From an uncultured Acetatifactor sp. (GTDB lineage: Bacteria; Bacillota; Clostridia; Lachnospirales; Lachnospiraceae): 64,000 nt of DNA. The DNA is taken from assembly GCA_934402375.1 (NCBI GenBank), contig CAKRUB010000004.1, positions 1-64,000 on the forward strand, in the 5' to 3' direction. A program made the position numbers and the translations under genes. How positions within the stretch are numbered: position 1 is the stretch's first letter; each line of letters begins with the position of its first letter. Below the pieces are notes generated by a model, which saw nothing but the letters and a program-made list of their open reading frames with translations, made no database searches and was not told where the DNA came from. Of this stretch, positions 51,097 through 60,948 are shown in pieces.

Positions 51097-53400
51097 ATGA
51101 AAAAAGGAATTCAGAAGTTTTTGGCGCTTGCACTTGCCGCAGCGACTGTCGTTTCCATGACGGCGTGCGGAGGCGGTACGGCGCAGACGGACGGAAGCAA
51201 TGGCAATAAGGGTGGCAATGAAAAGAATGAAGACGCAAGTGCGGCGGACTTTGTCTATGTTCCCCAATACACCTCGTTCGGGGAGGGTGACAGTTATAAT
51301 TTTGAGTTCGCCGGAGGTAAGATTTATTACAGTAAGTATATTGACCAGGGCGAGGACAGCTATACCGGCATGTTTGTCTATGACCCTGTGGCGGGAACCG
51401 AGGAAGAGGTTGTCTATGCGGATGCCCCGAAGAACGGCTGGCGTCAGGGCATGGCGGTCGATGCCGACGGGAACCAGTATGTGATCTGGTCCGTGTATCA
51501 GATGGATGAGAACAATCCCGATAATTCCCGCAGCCTTTACAGTCTTGAGAAATATGACAAGGAGGGAAATACGGTATATAATACCGATTTTACCGATCTG
51601 CTGGCTGCCGATGAGGAGAACAGCTATGTGCAGGATGTCGTAGTTGACGAGCAGGGAAGGGCTTATCTCACGTCAAGCACCGTTGTTTATCTCTTTGACG
51701 AGGAGGGAAACAGCAAGGGATCGGTTGCGGCGGACGGGGCATGGATCAACAGTGTTGTGTGCGGAGGCGACGGCAAGGTCGTGATGGCTTATTATGACTG
51801 GTCAGCAAACGGTTCCGGCTATACGGTATGCGACATTGACTTTGACAAGAGACAGACGGGAACAAAGTACACCCTGCCGGGTAACGTAGGAAATCTGTCA
51901 GCAGGTCATACAAAGGAACTGCTGGTGAGCAACGAAAGTGCACTGTATACATTCAACAAGAAGGATGGCGTCTATGAACAGATTCTGAACTGGCTCGACT
52001 GTGATATTAACGGAAGCTATGTGGATGCGGTTTATGAACTGGAGGACGGCAGATTCATGGCTATCATCCGGCCATGGGATACCGGGGAGACGGAGATCGC
52101 TTATCTGACAAAGACTCAGGCATCTGAGATTGTCCAGAAGGTGGAAATCACCATCGGAACCATGTATGCGTCACAGGAACTTCAGGCGGCTGTAGTAAAC
52201 TTTAATAAGAGCAATGACAAGTACCGTTTCAAGGTAAAGCAGTATTACGATCCCGATGGAAACATGGATTATGCAGATGCAATTACAAGGATGAACAACG
52301 AGATCACTTCCGGTGCGGACTGTCCGGATATTATCGAACTGGACAGCTCGGAGATTGACACGCAGATGCTTGTCTCAAAGGGGATTCTGGAGGATCTGGC
52401 ACCCTATCTTGAGAAGAGCAGTGTGCTGAGCAGGGATTCCTTTGTTGAGAGCGTTCTGAACGGCTATACCTATGACGGCAAGCTGATTTCGATACCGAGA
52501 ACTTTCTCCATTGCAACTGTTGCGGCAAAGACCTCTGTTGTCGGAGAGCGCGACAGATGGACGGTGGAGGATGTCATGAAGCTGGCACAGCAGTATCCCG
52601 ATGCCGAGCTGTTCGAGTACACCGGCAGAAGCGAGATGATGAACCTGCTTCTGACCTTTAATCAGGATCAGTTTATCGACTGGGAGAGCGGAACCTGTGA
52701 TTTCAACAGCGACAGCTTTAAGCAGATGCTGGAATTTGTGGCGGGCTTCCCGGCAGAGTACAACTGGGATGAGGAGAAGGATTCCACGCCGACAAGACTT
52801 GCAAACGGCAATCTTCTGTTATATACGGATTATGTTTCGGATATCAATGATATTCAGGTAGCAGAGGCAATGTTCGGCGAGCCGGTTTCCTACGTCGGCT
52901 ATCCGGTGATCGGTGATGGGGCAGGCTGTCTGCTCAGCGCGAGCGGATGCTTCGGATTGACCTCCAAGTCTGCCAACAAGGACGGCGCATGGGAGTTTAT
53001 CGAGAGCTATCTGAATAACAAGAGTGATATGTTCAGCTATGGACTTCCTACAAACAAGAAGCAGCTGGAGGAACAGATCGCAGAGAAGATGAAGGCGGAA
53101 TATGCGAAGGACGAAAACGGTGAGATTCTGCTGGATGAGAACGGCGAGCCGATCGTTCTCGGCATGGGAGGCTTCGGCTACGACGATTGGAATTATACCT
53201 ATCATCCGGTGACGGAGGAAGAGGTTGCGACGCTGATGAAGTTGATTGACATAGCAAGACCGGTACCGTCCCAGAATACGGAGATTTTGGACATTATCAG
53301 CGAGGAGGCAGAGGCCTTCTACAACGGACAGAAGAGCGTGGATGATGTGGCAGCGCAGATTCAGAGCCGCGCTTCGATGTATGTAGGTGAAAACAGCTAA
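51097..53400 (+). CDS. Large lipoprotein: propeller-like N-terminus plus solute-binding domain
   Basis: The 767-residue protein has a lipoprotein signal (MKKGIQKFLALALAAA..., lipobox SMTAC, Cys24), an N-terminal region (about 45-340) of repeated beta blades (GKIYYSKYI, VYDPVAGTEEEVVY, DADGNQYVIWSVYQ, DEQGRAYLTSSTV) suggestive of a beta-propeller, and a C-terminal extracellular solute-binding domain of the sugar type (about 355-767; VEITIGTMYASQELQAAVV, DCPDIIELDSSEID, GDGAGCLLSASG, AWEFIESYL). ATG 51097 follows AGAGGAG. It precedes two MalF/MalG-type permeases. A paralogue lies at 58271-60841. Confidence 0.88.
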   Translation: MKKGIQKFLALALAAATVVSMTACGGGTAQTDGSNGNKGGNEKNEDASAADFVYVPQYTSFGEGDSYNFEFAGGKIYYSKYIDQGEDSYTGMFVYDPVAGTEEEVVYADAPKNGWRQGMAVDADGNQYVIWSVYQMDENNPDNSRSLYSLEKYDKEGNTVYNTDFTDLLAADEENSYVQDVVVDEQGRAYLTSSTVVYLFDEEGNSKGSVAADGAWINSVVCGGDGKVVMAYYDWSANGSGYTVCDIDFDKRQTGTKYTLPGNVGNLSAGHTKELLVSNESALYTFNKKDGVYEQILNWLDCDINGSYVDAVYELEDGRFMAIIRPWDTGETEIAYLTKTQASEIVQKVEITIGTMYASQELQAAVVNFNKSNDKYRFKVKQYYDPDGNMDYADAITRMNNEITSGADCPDIIELDSSEIDTQMLVSKGILEDLAPYLEKSSVLSRDSFVESVLNGYTYDGKLISIPRTFSIATVAAKTSVVGERDRWTVEDVMKLAQQYPDAELFEYTGRSEMMNLLLTFNQDQFIDWESGTCDFNSDSFKQMLEFVAGFPAEYNWDEEKDSTPTRLANGNLLLYTDYVSDINDIQVAEAMFGEPVSYVGYPVIGDGAGCLLSASGCFGLTSKSANKDGAWEFIESYLNNKSDMFSYGLPTNKKQLEEQIAEKMKAEYAKDENGEILLDENGEPIVLGMGGFGYDDWNYTYHPVTEEEVATLMKLIDIARPVPSQNTEILDIISEEAEAFYNGQKSVDDVAAQIQSRASMYVGENS

Positions 53401-53419
53401 ACAGTCAGGGGAATGTGAA

Positions 53420-54349
53420 GTGAGCAAGAAACAGAAAAGGGAGCGTGCCGAAGCGGCTGCTCCAAAGGTGCATATCAAGACGACGAGAAGAACCAGAAAA
53501 CTGAAGGTGAGTTCGGGGGCATTTATTGCCCCCAGCTTCCTCGGTGTACTGCTGTTCTTCATTTTGCCGTTCCTTGTCGTTATTTATTATTCCATGGTGG
53601 ATAATCCGATCAGCGGTCAGTTTGTCTTTCTGGATAATTTTAAGAATATCATAGCAAATTCGGCGTTTAAGAAGGCGGTGCATAATACATTGATGTTTTC
53701 CGTTGTGTCTGTTCCATTGGCAGTGGTGCTGTCGCTGATTCTGGCGATTGTACTGGAATCCAAAATTCCTTTCAAGAGCCAGTTCAGAACCTTTTTCTTA
53801 AGCCCGCTGATGGTGCCGGTGGCGTCAATCGTGCTGATCTGGCAGGTGCTTTTCCACTATAACGGTGCTGTCAACGATATGCTGGCAGCATTCGGGGTGG
53901 ATAAGGTAGACTGGCTGAAATCAGATTATGCGCTGGTCGTTATCGCCATTCTGTTCCTGTGGAAGAATCTTGGTTATAACATGATCCTGTTCATGGCGGC
54001 GCTTGCGAGCATTCCGAAGGATATACTTGAGGTGGCGAGGCTGGAGAGTGCGACACCCTTCCAGACCTTCTTCCATATTAAGATACGGTATTTGTCCTCG
54101 ACTTTATTGTTTGTGACGATTATGTCCCTGATCAGTTCCTTCAAGATTTTCCGGGAGGTGTATCTGTTGACGGGAGATTATCCGACCGACACGGTTTATA
54201 TGCTGCAGCATTTTATGAATAACAAATTCCGGAATCTGGATTACCAGATGCTGTCGGCTGCGGCAATTCTGATGTCTCTGGTCATGATTGTTATCATTGG
54301 AATCCTCTTCCTCGCGGAAGACCGGTTCGGAAAGGATGTGGAGGGATGA
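53420..54349 (+). CDS. Sugar-type ABC importer permease (MalF family)
   Basis: The 309-residue permease has a basic cytoplasmic N-terminus, about six TM helices (near 32-55, 90-110, 128-150, 170-190, 225-250, 275-298) and the EAA loop (ASIPKDILEVARLESATPF, then FFHIKIRYLS) that contacts the ATPase. The FIAPSFLGVLLFFILPFLV start is typical of carbohydrate permeases of the UgpA/LacF group. GTG 53420 follows AGGGGAA by seven bases. Its stop overlaps the next start (ATGA). No ATPase is encoded alongside. Confidence 0.9.
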   Translation: MSKKQKRERAEAAAPKVHIKTTRRTRKLKVSSGAFIAPSFLGVLLFFILPFLVVIYYSMVDNPISGQFVFLDNFKNIIANSAFKKAVHNTLMFSVVSVPLAVVLSLILAIVLESKIPFKSQFRTFFLSPLMVPVASIVLIWQVLFHYNGAVNDMLAAFGVDKVDWLKSDYALVVIAILFLWKNLGYNMILFMAALASIPKDILEVARLESATPFQTFFHIKIRYLSSTLLFVTIMSLISSFKIFREVYLLTGDYPTDTVYMLQHFMNNKFRNLDYQMLSAAAILMSLVMIVIIGILFLAEDRFGKDVEG

Positions 54350-55299
54350 GTAAGGAAAACACATCTGCACGGTCGAACGAAAACAGAGGGAAACGGCGCA
54401 GACCGGCATCAAAAAAGAAAATATTTGAAATCAGCAGGATTGCCCTTGCAACCATCGTTGCGGCGAGCTTTGCGATCCTGTTCCTGACACCGATCATCCT
54501 GACGATCACTAATTCGTTTATGTCGGCATCTGAAATATCGGCAAACTATGGCTCGGTATTCGCAACAAACAGCAGTGGCGGAAAGGTGTATATCTCAGAG
54601 AAGGTCAATTTGAAGTTTATTCCTGACATGGTGTCTTTCAGCCAGTATATCACGGTGCTGTTTAAGAGTCCCGAGTATCTGCTGAAGTTCTGGAATTCCG
54701 TGATCCTTGTGGGACCGATTGTGATATTCCAGCTGACCGTCGCGTCTCTGGCATCCTATGGGTTTGCAAGGTATCGGGGACGCCTGAGAGAGATTATTTT
54801 CTTTGCCTACATTATACTGATGCTGATGCCCTATCAGGTAACGCTGGTTCCAAACTATCTGGTCAGTGACTGGCTGAATCTGCTGGATACCTACTGGGCG
54901 ATCTGGCTGCCGGGAATCTTTTCCCCGTTCGCGGTGTTTCTGCTGACGAAGTTTATGCGGCGTATTCCGACCTCGATGATTGAGGCGGCGCAGATAGACG
55001 GCGCAGGAGAATGGCAGATTTTCAGAAAAATCTGTCTGCCGCTGTGTAAGGGGGCGACCTGTTCGGCGGCGATTCTGGTATTTATTGACTATTGGAACAT
55101 GGTAGAGCAGCCGCTGATCCTGCTGTCAGACGCAGAGAAGCACCCGCTGTCTGTATTTTTAAGCAAGATTAACGCGGGAGAGATCGGACTGGCGTTCGCT
55201 GTGGCGACGATTTATATGGTTCCCAGCTTGTTGATATTCCTTTACGGTGAGGAATATCTTGTAGATGGAATCACATATCAGGGCGGAATCAAAGGGTAA
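54346..55299 (+). CDS. Sugar-type ABC importer permease (MalG family)
   Basis: The 317-residue permease has a basic N-terminus (RGKRRRPASKKK), six TM helices and a MalG-type EAA loop (MRRIPTSMIEAAQIDGAGE, then FRKICLPLCKG). A loop of about 50 residues after TM1 (NSFMSASEISANYGSVF and following) faces outward. Translation is coupled to the MalF-type gene. The pair should form one importer channel; the ATPase would have to come from elsewhere, as shared MsmK-type ATPases do in many Gram-positives. Confidence 0.9.
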   Translation: MSKENTSARSNENRGKRRRPASKKKIFEISRIALATIVAASFAILFLTPIILTITNSFMSASEISANYGSVFATNSSGGKVYISEKVNLKFIPDMVSFSQYITVLFKSPEYLLKFWNSVILVGPIVIFQLTVASLASYGFARYRGRLREIIFFAYIILMLMPYQVTLVPNYLVSDWLNLLDTYWAIWLPGIFSPFAVFLLTKFMRRIPTSMIEAAQIDGAGEWQIFRKICLPLCKGATCSAAILVFIDYWNMVEQPLILLSDAEKHPLSVFLSKINAGEIGLAFAVATIYMVPSLLIFLYGEEYLVDGITYQGGIKG

Positions 55300-55332
55300 G
55301 AAATCTAATCGAGCAAGGAGAGGAAGAAGGAA

Positions 55333-57075
55333 ATGAACGAGAACGGAAAGAACAAAAGAGAGTGGATCAAAAATGCAGCGATCGTATTTCTTGCGGTGAT
55401 GCTGGTTTTGACATTTTTCTCAAACACAATTATGAATTACTCCCTTCCTGAGGTGGCTACCAACTATGTTCAGTCCGGTACCATCACAGCGAAGATCAGA
55501 GGAACCGGCGTTGTTGAGAGCGGAGACCCCTATGAAGTAAAGGTTACGGAATCCAGAAAGGTTTCCAGCGTGGCAGTCCGTGTCGGTGATACAGTACAGA
55601 AGGGGGATGTCATTCTGTATCTGGAGGACTCCGAGAGTGATGAACTGAAAGCGGCAAAGGATGCACTGGAGCAGGCACAGGATGCGTATGAACAGGCACT
55701 GCTTTCCGACAAGGTTTTTAATTCGGACATCTATTCGGCAAACCAGAATGTGTCTGCGACTACCTACCGTCAGCAGATCACTAACGCACAGACGGCATTG
55801 AAGAATGCAAATGACGCTTTGAAGCCGTTGAACGAGAAACTGGCACAGCTGAATAAGGAACGTGCGGCACTTCAGACGCAGATCGATTTTGAAGGAGCGC
55901 AGGATTCCCTTGCTGAGGGCAGAATTTCTCCGGCGCAGACAGCGGTTGATAATGCGAAGAATGCTCAGACAAATGCAACGAACACATATAATAACGCAGA
56001 ACAAGTATTGAATGAAGCAAAAGCCAAGGCCACAGAGGCACAGAAGGCATTGGATGAGGCACAGAAGGTTGCAGTTTCAAACGGAAATGCCCAGCCGGAG
56101 AACTATGAGGCGCTTCTGGCAAATCTGAATGCGGCAAAAGCTGTTGAGGCGGAAAAAGAAAACTTAAGAAACGAAGCAAAGGCGAATCTGGATGCAGTAA
56201 ACAATGCGTTGCAGGAAGCACAGGTCTATCTTGATACCGTGACTGCTGAGAATAATCAGAGGAAGGCAAGCCAGACGGTCAACAATCTGACGGCACAGCG
56301 CAACAATTGCGATTTTAATATCAGTGTTGTCAATAGTGAGCTGGAGGCTGCAAAGAATCTCGTTACCGAGAAAGAGACCGTATTGACAGAGCTGCTTAGC
56401 AAGATTGGAAATGTTGTAAATCTGGAGGGACTTCTGGATAATATTTCCAAGGCACAGACGACGGTGGATGAGCTGACCGCCAAGACGATTGATGCGACGG
56501 TTACGGCGGACATAGCCGGAACTGTTACCTCCATCAATGTCACTGCGGGAAATACGACATCTGCAGCGGAGCCGGTAGCCGTTTTACAGCCGGAAGGAAA
56601 GGGTTATACTCTGAGCTTCTCTGTCACAAACGATCAGGCAAAGCGCCTTTCGGTGGGTGACAAGGCTGATCTGGTCAATGCGTGGAGATATGATGATGTG
56701 GATGTGACACTGGCGAGCATCAAGCCCGATAAGACCGATCCCGGACAGAAGAAGCAGTTGACCTTTGATGTGACGGGAAGCGTTACGGCAGGTCAGACGC
56801 TGAATCTCTCTGTCGGACAGAAGAGTGCAAACTATGATCTGATTGTTCCGAACAGTGCAATCCGTGAGGACAGCAACGGCAAGTTCATTCTGATTGTGGA
56901 ATCCAAGCCGAGTCCTTTGAGCACACGTTATATTGCAACCCGCGTAGATATTGAGGTGTTGGCGAGCGATGATACCCAGTCGGCGATCACAGGAGGTCTC
57001 TACGGCTATGAGTATGTGATCACCACTTCTACAAAGCCTGTGGAGGCGGGTAAGCAGGTTAGACTGGCAAATTAA
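55333..57075 (+). CDS. HlyD/MacA-type membrane-fusion (adaptor) protein with a long coiled coil
   Basis: The 580-residue protein has an N-terminal TM anchor (about 14-33), the first half of a biotinyl-lipoyl-like domain (VSSVAVRVGDTVQKGDVIL, about 75-93), a very long coiled-coil hairpin (about 95-385, heptads rich in Ala, Asn, Lys, Glu), the second lipoyl half (TADIAGTVTSINVTAGNTT) and beta-barrel/membrane-proximal domains (about 420-575). In Gram-positives such proteins work with MacB-type ABC exporters. Here it sits after two importer permeases and before a MacB-PCD-like protein, which is unusual. Confidence 0.85.
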   Translation: MNENGKNKREWIKNAAIVFLAVMLVLTFFSNTIMNYSLPEVATNYVQSGTITAKIRGTGVVESGDPYEVKVTESRKVSSVAVRVGDTVQKGDVILYLEDSESDELKAAKDALEQAQDAYEQALLSDKVFNSDIYSANQNVSATTYRQQITNAQTALKNANDALKPLNEKLAQLNKERAALQTQIDFEGAQDSLAEGRISPAQTAVDNAKNAQTNATNTYNNAEQVLNEAKAKATEAQKALDEAQKVAVSNGNAQPENYEALLANLNAAKAVEAEKENLRNEAKANLDAVNNALQEAQVYLDTVTAENNQRKASQTVNNLTAQRNNCDFNISVVNSELEAAKNLVTEKETVLTELLSKIGNVVNLEGLLDNISKAQTTVDELTAKTIDATVTADIAGTVTSINVTAGNTTSAAEPVAVLQPEGKGYTLSFSVTNDQAKRLSVGDKADLVNAWRYDDVDVTLASIKPDKTDPGQKKQLTFDVTGSVTAGQTLNLSVGQKSANYDLIVPNSAIREDSNGKFILIVESKPSPLSTRYIATRVDIEVLASDDTQSAITGGLYGYEYVITTSTKPVEAGKQVRLAN

Positions 57076-57102
57076 CGGATCCCGGTGGAAATGAGGCGAG
57101 TG

Positions 57103-58248
57103 ATGAAGAAAATTGTATTAGGAATCAGTGGAGGCATTTCCTTCATAATCTTCCTGATTCTGTGCTTTATAGCAAATCATCTCGGACAGGGACAGGAAGC
57201 ACAGATGATGGCGGAGCGTTGGAGCGAGAAAAAGAGTGCTGCGCAGGTAAGCTGTTTCTTCTCTGTAAATATGCAGATTTCAGAGGACAGGATCAGGGAG
57301 TTTGAACATTCTATCGACGCTGCACTGGCGGATGCCTCTGTGATACAGGAATCCGAGAATCCGAGCGCCAGACTCTGGGCGGATGCGTACAGTGCGGGAG
57401 GAAAGATAACAATTTCCAGCGACAAATCTACCATTCAGGCGGATGCAATCGGTATCGGAGGAGATTTTTTCCTGTTTCATCCGATGAAAATGTTGTCGGG
57501 TTCATGGTTCTCCGGAAATGATCTGATGCAGGATTACTGTATTCTGGATCAGGATGCGGCATGGCAGCTTTTCGGTTCTAATGATGTTGCCGGAATGACC
57601 GTTTATATAGGGGGTATTCCTCATATTGTCACCGGTGTCATCCAGCGGCAGGAGGGCAGACTTACAGAGGCGGCAGGGCTGGACAGCACACTGGTCTATG
57701 TGTCCTATAAAACCCTGAGCGAGCTTGGAAGCTGTAACGGCATAAATCATTATGAAATTGTAATGCCGAATCCCGTCACTGATTTCGCGTATAACTATGT
57801 CAATGAAAATCTGGGGGATTCCGGCAACGAGACGGAGGTCGTGGAAAACTCCTCACGTTATTCGTTCCTTTCCAGATTAAAGCTGATCCCACAGTTTGGA
57901 ACCCGTTCCATGAATGGGAAAGCAATCATATATCCCTATTGGGAGAATGTGGCGAGAGGCTATGAGGACATTCTTGCGCTGATCACGCTGTTTGAGCTCT
58001 TGTTCCTGTTGTATGCGGTTGTGCTTGCGGTGATCTTCTTTGTCATCTGGTGGAGACATAAGGGCTGGACGATTAAGGAGAAGGTATTGTATGTCAAGGA
58101 TAAGGTGGAACGTAAGGGCGAGAGAATCCGGGCGAAACGCCTTGCAAGAAAGGGCAATACTGATGATCTGGAATTTTTGAGTGAATTTGATGAGAAGCCG
58201 GAAAAGAAGGAGAAGAGGAAAAAAAGAAAATTAAATAAGGAAGGATAA
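57103..58248 (+). CDS. Two-TM protein with a MacB-type extracellular domain
   Basis: The 381-residue protein has an N-terminal TM helix (about 5-25), an extracytoplasmic domain resembling the MacB periplasmic core (about 30-290; DAIGIGGDFFLFHPMKMLSG, DYCILDQDAAWQLFGSNDV, AGMTVYIGGIPHIVTGVIQ), one C-terminal TM helix (about 300-325) and a very basic cytoplasmic tail ending KKEKRKKRKLNKEG. A real MacB/FtsX permease has four TM helices in a conserved FtsX domain; that part is missing. ATG 57103 follows GAGG; GTG 57085 and ATG 57091 are alternatives. It may act with the adaptor upstream. Confidence 0.75.
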   Translation: MKKIVLGISGGISFIIFLILCFIANHLGQGQEAQMMAERWSEKKSAAQVSCFFSVNMQISEDRIREFEHSIDAALADASVIQESENPSARLWADAYSAGGKITISSDKSTIQADAIGIGGDFFLFHPMKMLSGSWFSGNDLMQDYCILDQDAAWQLFGSNDVAGMTVYIGGIPHIVTGVIQRQEGRLTEAAGLDSTLVYVSYKTLSELGSCNGINHYEIVMPNPVTDFAYNYVNENLGDSGNETEVVENSSRYSFLSRLKLIPQFGTRSMNGKAIIYPYWENVARGYEDILALITLFELLFLLYAVVLAVIFFVIWWRHKGWTIKEKVLYVKDKVERKGERIRAKRLARKGNTDDLEFLSEFDEKPEKKEKRKKRKLNKEG

Positions 58249-58270
58249 ATAAAGAAAGGGAGGAGAAGTT

Positions 58271-60841
58271 ATGAGAAAGGAATGGGTGAAGCGCGTTCTT
58301 GCGCTAGGACTGGCAGTGGCTATGGCTGTCGGGCTTTGCGCCTGTGGAAAGGATGGAGACGGCAGTAATAACAAGCCGGCGTCCGGCAATTCGTCGTCTC
58401 TGGCGAAGGAGCATGTATACAGGGTGCAGAATATTGCACTGCCCCAGATGTACTCCGATCAGGGTGGCAGTCTTAGTGTCGTAAGCACTGCACACAGAGA
58501 TGGAAGGGTATACATGGTGCTGCAGGTGTACGACTATGAAACCTACAGTGACAATGATTACCGTGTGATTTCCATGAAGGAAGACGGCACGGATGTGCAG
58601 ATGGCAACACTCGAGGTCGAGGTTGCAGACAACGGCGGAAATGCGGATGTGCCGGAGGACACGGACGACGGTACCACGGATGAAGGCAATACGGATAACG
58701 TTGATGACGGAATAGCTCTGCTGGATACAGAGGAAGCTGTGGCTATTGATCCCGGTTTCGGTGATGTGGGGGATTCTGGCGAAGAATCTACTTCCTATGA
58801 GTATTTTAACTACACTCGTTTTATTTTGGCTGGAGACGGAATGGTCTATGCCATGAAGAGCCATAGACTTGAGGACTGGTCAGATCCTGAAAATTATATT
58901 GAAGAGCAGACCTACAGCCTTTGCTGCTGGAATGCGGACGGCAGCTTTGCATGGGAGACTGAGGTTCCGGGCATGGCGGGAAACACGGATACCGACACAT
59001 GGATCTCTGTCAACAGCATGTATCAGGGTTCCGACGGCAATTTTTATCTGCTTGCTACCGAATATGCTGAAGAAAATGATACTTTTAAGATCAAAATCAA
59101 TTTGGATGGAACTGTCGGAGAGAGAGAGAAGCTTTCGGATGAGATAACAAAGCTGATCAATAACTATGACCAGCTCGTACCTCAGGATGACGGCTCCCTT
59201 TTCGTAATTTTCCGAGATGAAGAGGACTGGACGAAGTCCTATTATACCACCTATGACATTGTGACAGACACTGTGGGAACACCAAAGGATTTCCCTTCAA
59301 CAGTCAGCTATATGTATGATTATAACGTGATGATGCCCGGAAAGTCCCATGATCTGATCTACACGGGAAACGGCGGCATTTACAGCTGGGATGAGGGAGC
59401 AGAGAACGGCGAGCTTCTGATGGATTATATCAACTCCGATCTCTATGTGGAGTCTCTGTACGGGCTTGTCGAGCTGACAAAGGATTCCTTCCTTGCGTTC
59501 TACGCTGAGGACTGGGAAACCGGAATGCAGGCGGGCATCTTTACCTATGTGGATCCGGCGGACATCAAGGATAAGGAAGTTCTTGTAATGGCGGGACGCT
59601 GGATTGATTCTGATGTCAAGAAGCGTGTGATCGCCTATAACAGGAGCAGTCAGGATTACAGAATCACCCTGAAGGACTATAGCCAGTATAATTCCTATGA
59701 CGACTATCAGGCGGGACTTACAAAGCTGAACAGTGATATTACAACAGGCGGTATGCCGGATATTCTGATTTCAAATGATCTGCCGATCAGTAACTATATC
59801 TCCAAGGGACTGATCGCCAACATTGATGAGCTGATTAAGAACGACGAGGAGCTTTCCAAGGTAGAGTTTATGGAGAATGCTTTCGACGCATACCGTGTGA
59901 ACGGAAAGCTGTACTATATCGTACCTGACTTCGAGGTTTACTCGATCATTGCAAAGAAGGCATGGGTCGGAGACCGGGAGAACTGGACGATGGAGGATAT
60001 GCAGCAGGTATTGGCTGCTATGCCGGAGGGGGCAAAGGCATTTGGCGGAGATACAACTCGCAACCAGTTCATGTACATGGTGATGAGCTATTGCGGAAAT
60101 CAGTTTGTGGACATATCGACCGGAAAATGCTCTTTCAATACACAGGACTTCATCTCCATGATGGAGTTTGCAAAGACGCTTCCCTCTGACACCGATTCGC
60201 AGGATTATGACGATGATTACTGGAACAATTACTGGGAGAATTATCAGTCCCAGTACAGACAGGACAGAACGCTGATGATGCAGGTGAATTTCTATCAGTT
60301 TAGTCAGATGGCAAATTCCATCAACGGATACTTCGGTGAGCCGGTAAGCTTTGTAGGCTTCCCTACGGATACGGGAGAGGGTTCCTATATTATGAGCAGC
60401 CAGACCTATGTGCTGTCGGCTAAGTCAAAGCATCTGGATGCGGCATGGGACTTCATGCGTTACTATCTGACGGATGAGTATCAGGATCAGGTGTATTACT
60501 TCCCGGTACAGAAGGAAAGGTTCTATGAGAAGTCCAAGGAGGCGACAGAGCGTCCTTACTGGGAGTATACGGATGAGAATGGCGAGACACAGAGAGAATA
60601 CTACGACCAGACAATCTATATCAACGGCGAAGATATTCCCTATGACCCTCTGAGTCAGGAACAGTTGGATGAGGTGATTCAGTTCATCGAGTCGGTGCAT
60701 AACCCTTATTACTATAATGAGGAGATCATGACGATCATCAATGAGGAGATCGAAGCCTTCTTCTCGGGACAGAAGGAAGCACAGGCAGTGGCTGACATAA
60801 TCCAGAGAAGGGCACAGATCTATGTGGACGAAAATCAATAA
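58271..60841 (+). CDS. Large lipoprotein: propeller-like N-terminus plus solute-binding domain (second copy)
   Basis: The 856-residue protein has a lipoprotein signal (lipobox GLCAC, Cys25), an N-terminal beta-rich region (about 40-420) interrupted by an acidic Gly/Thr/Asp loop (about 118-165) and a C-terminal solute-binding domain (about 430-856; DMQQVLAAMPEGAKAFGG, FGEPVSFVGFPTDTGEGSY, AAWDFMRYYLTDEYQDQV). It is a clear paralogue of the product of 51097-53400: for example FGEPVSFVGFP against FGEPVSYVGYP, and both end with a QIYVDENQ or MYVGENS type tail. It closes the cluster and a terminator follows. Confidence 0.88.
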   Translation: MRKEWVKRVLALGLAVAMAVGLCACGKDGDGSNNKPASGNSSSLAKEHVYRVQNIALPQMYSDQGGSLSVVSTAHRDGRVYMVLQVYDYETYSDNDYRVISMKEDGTDVQMATLEVEVADNGGNADVPEDTDDGTTDEGNTDNVDDGIALLDTEEAVAIDPGFGDVGDSGEESTSYEYFNYTRFILAGDGMVYAMKSHRLEDWSDPENYIEEQTYSLCCWNADGSFAWETEVPGMAGNTDTDTWISVNSMYQGSDGNFYLLATEYAEENDTFKIKINLDGTVGEREKLSDEITKLINNYDQLVPQDDGSLFVIFRDEEDWTKSYYTTYDIVTDTVGTPKDFPSTVSYMYDYNVMMPGKSHDLIYTGNGGIYSWDEGAENGELLMDYINSDLYVESLYGLVELTKDSFLAFYAEDWETGMQAGIFTYVDPADIKDKEVLVMAGRWIDSDVKKRVIAYNRSSQDYRITLKDYSQYNSYDDYQAGLTKLNSDITTGGMPDILISNDLPISNYISKGLIANIDELIKNDEELSKVEFMENAFDAYRVNGKLYYIVPDFEVYSIIAKKAWVGDRENWTMEDMQQVLAAMPEGAKAFGGDTTRNQFMYMVMSYCGNQFVDISTGKCSFNTQDFISMMEFAKTLPSDTDSQDYDDDYWNNYWENYQSQYRQDRTLMMQVNFYQFSQMANSINGYFGEPVSFVGFPTDTGEGSYIMSSQTYVLSAKSKHLDAAWDFMRYYLTDEYQDQVYYFPVQKERFYEKSKEATERPYWEYTDENGETQREYYDQTIYINGEDIPYDPLSQEQLDEVIQFIESVHNPYYYNEEIMTIINEEIEAFFSGQKEAQAVADIIQRRAQIYVDENQ

Positions 60842-60862
60842 AGAACAGTAAAGGATGAAAGA

Positions 60863-60902
60863 AAGCCCTTCGCAGGTTATTAGTCTGTGGAGGGCTTTTG
60901 AC
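60863..60902. terminator. Bidirectional terminator
   Basis: AAAGCCCT (60863-60870) pairs with AGGGCTTT (60892-60899), and TCGCAG/CTGTGG extend the stem to 14 pairs with two G-T. The loop is GTTATTAGT. TTTT follows on the plus strand, and TTTCTTTC on the minus strand, so it can also end the convergent metallohydrolase unit. Confidence 0.85.
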
Positions 60903-60948
60903 ACCAGTATTATGTCAATATGCATGAATTTTGGGGTGAGCCTGTCAG

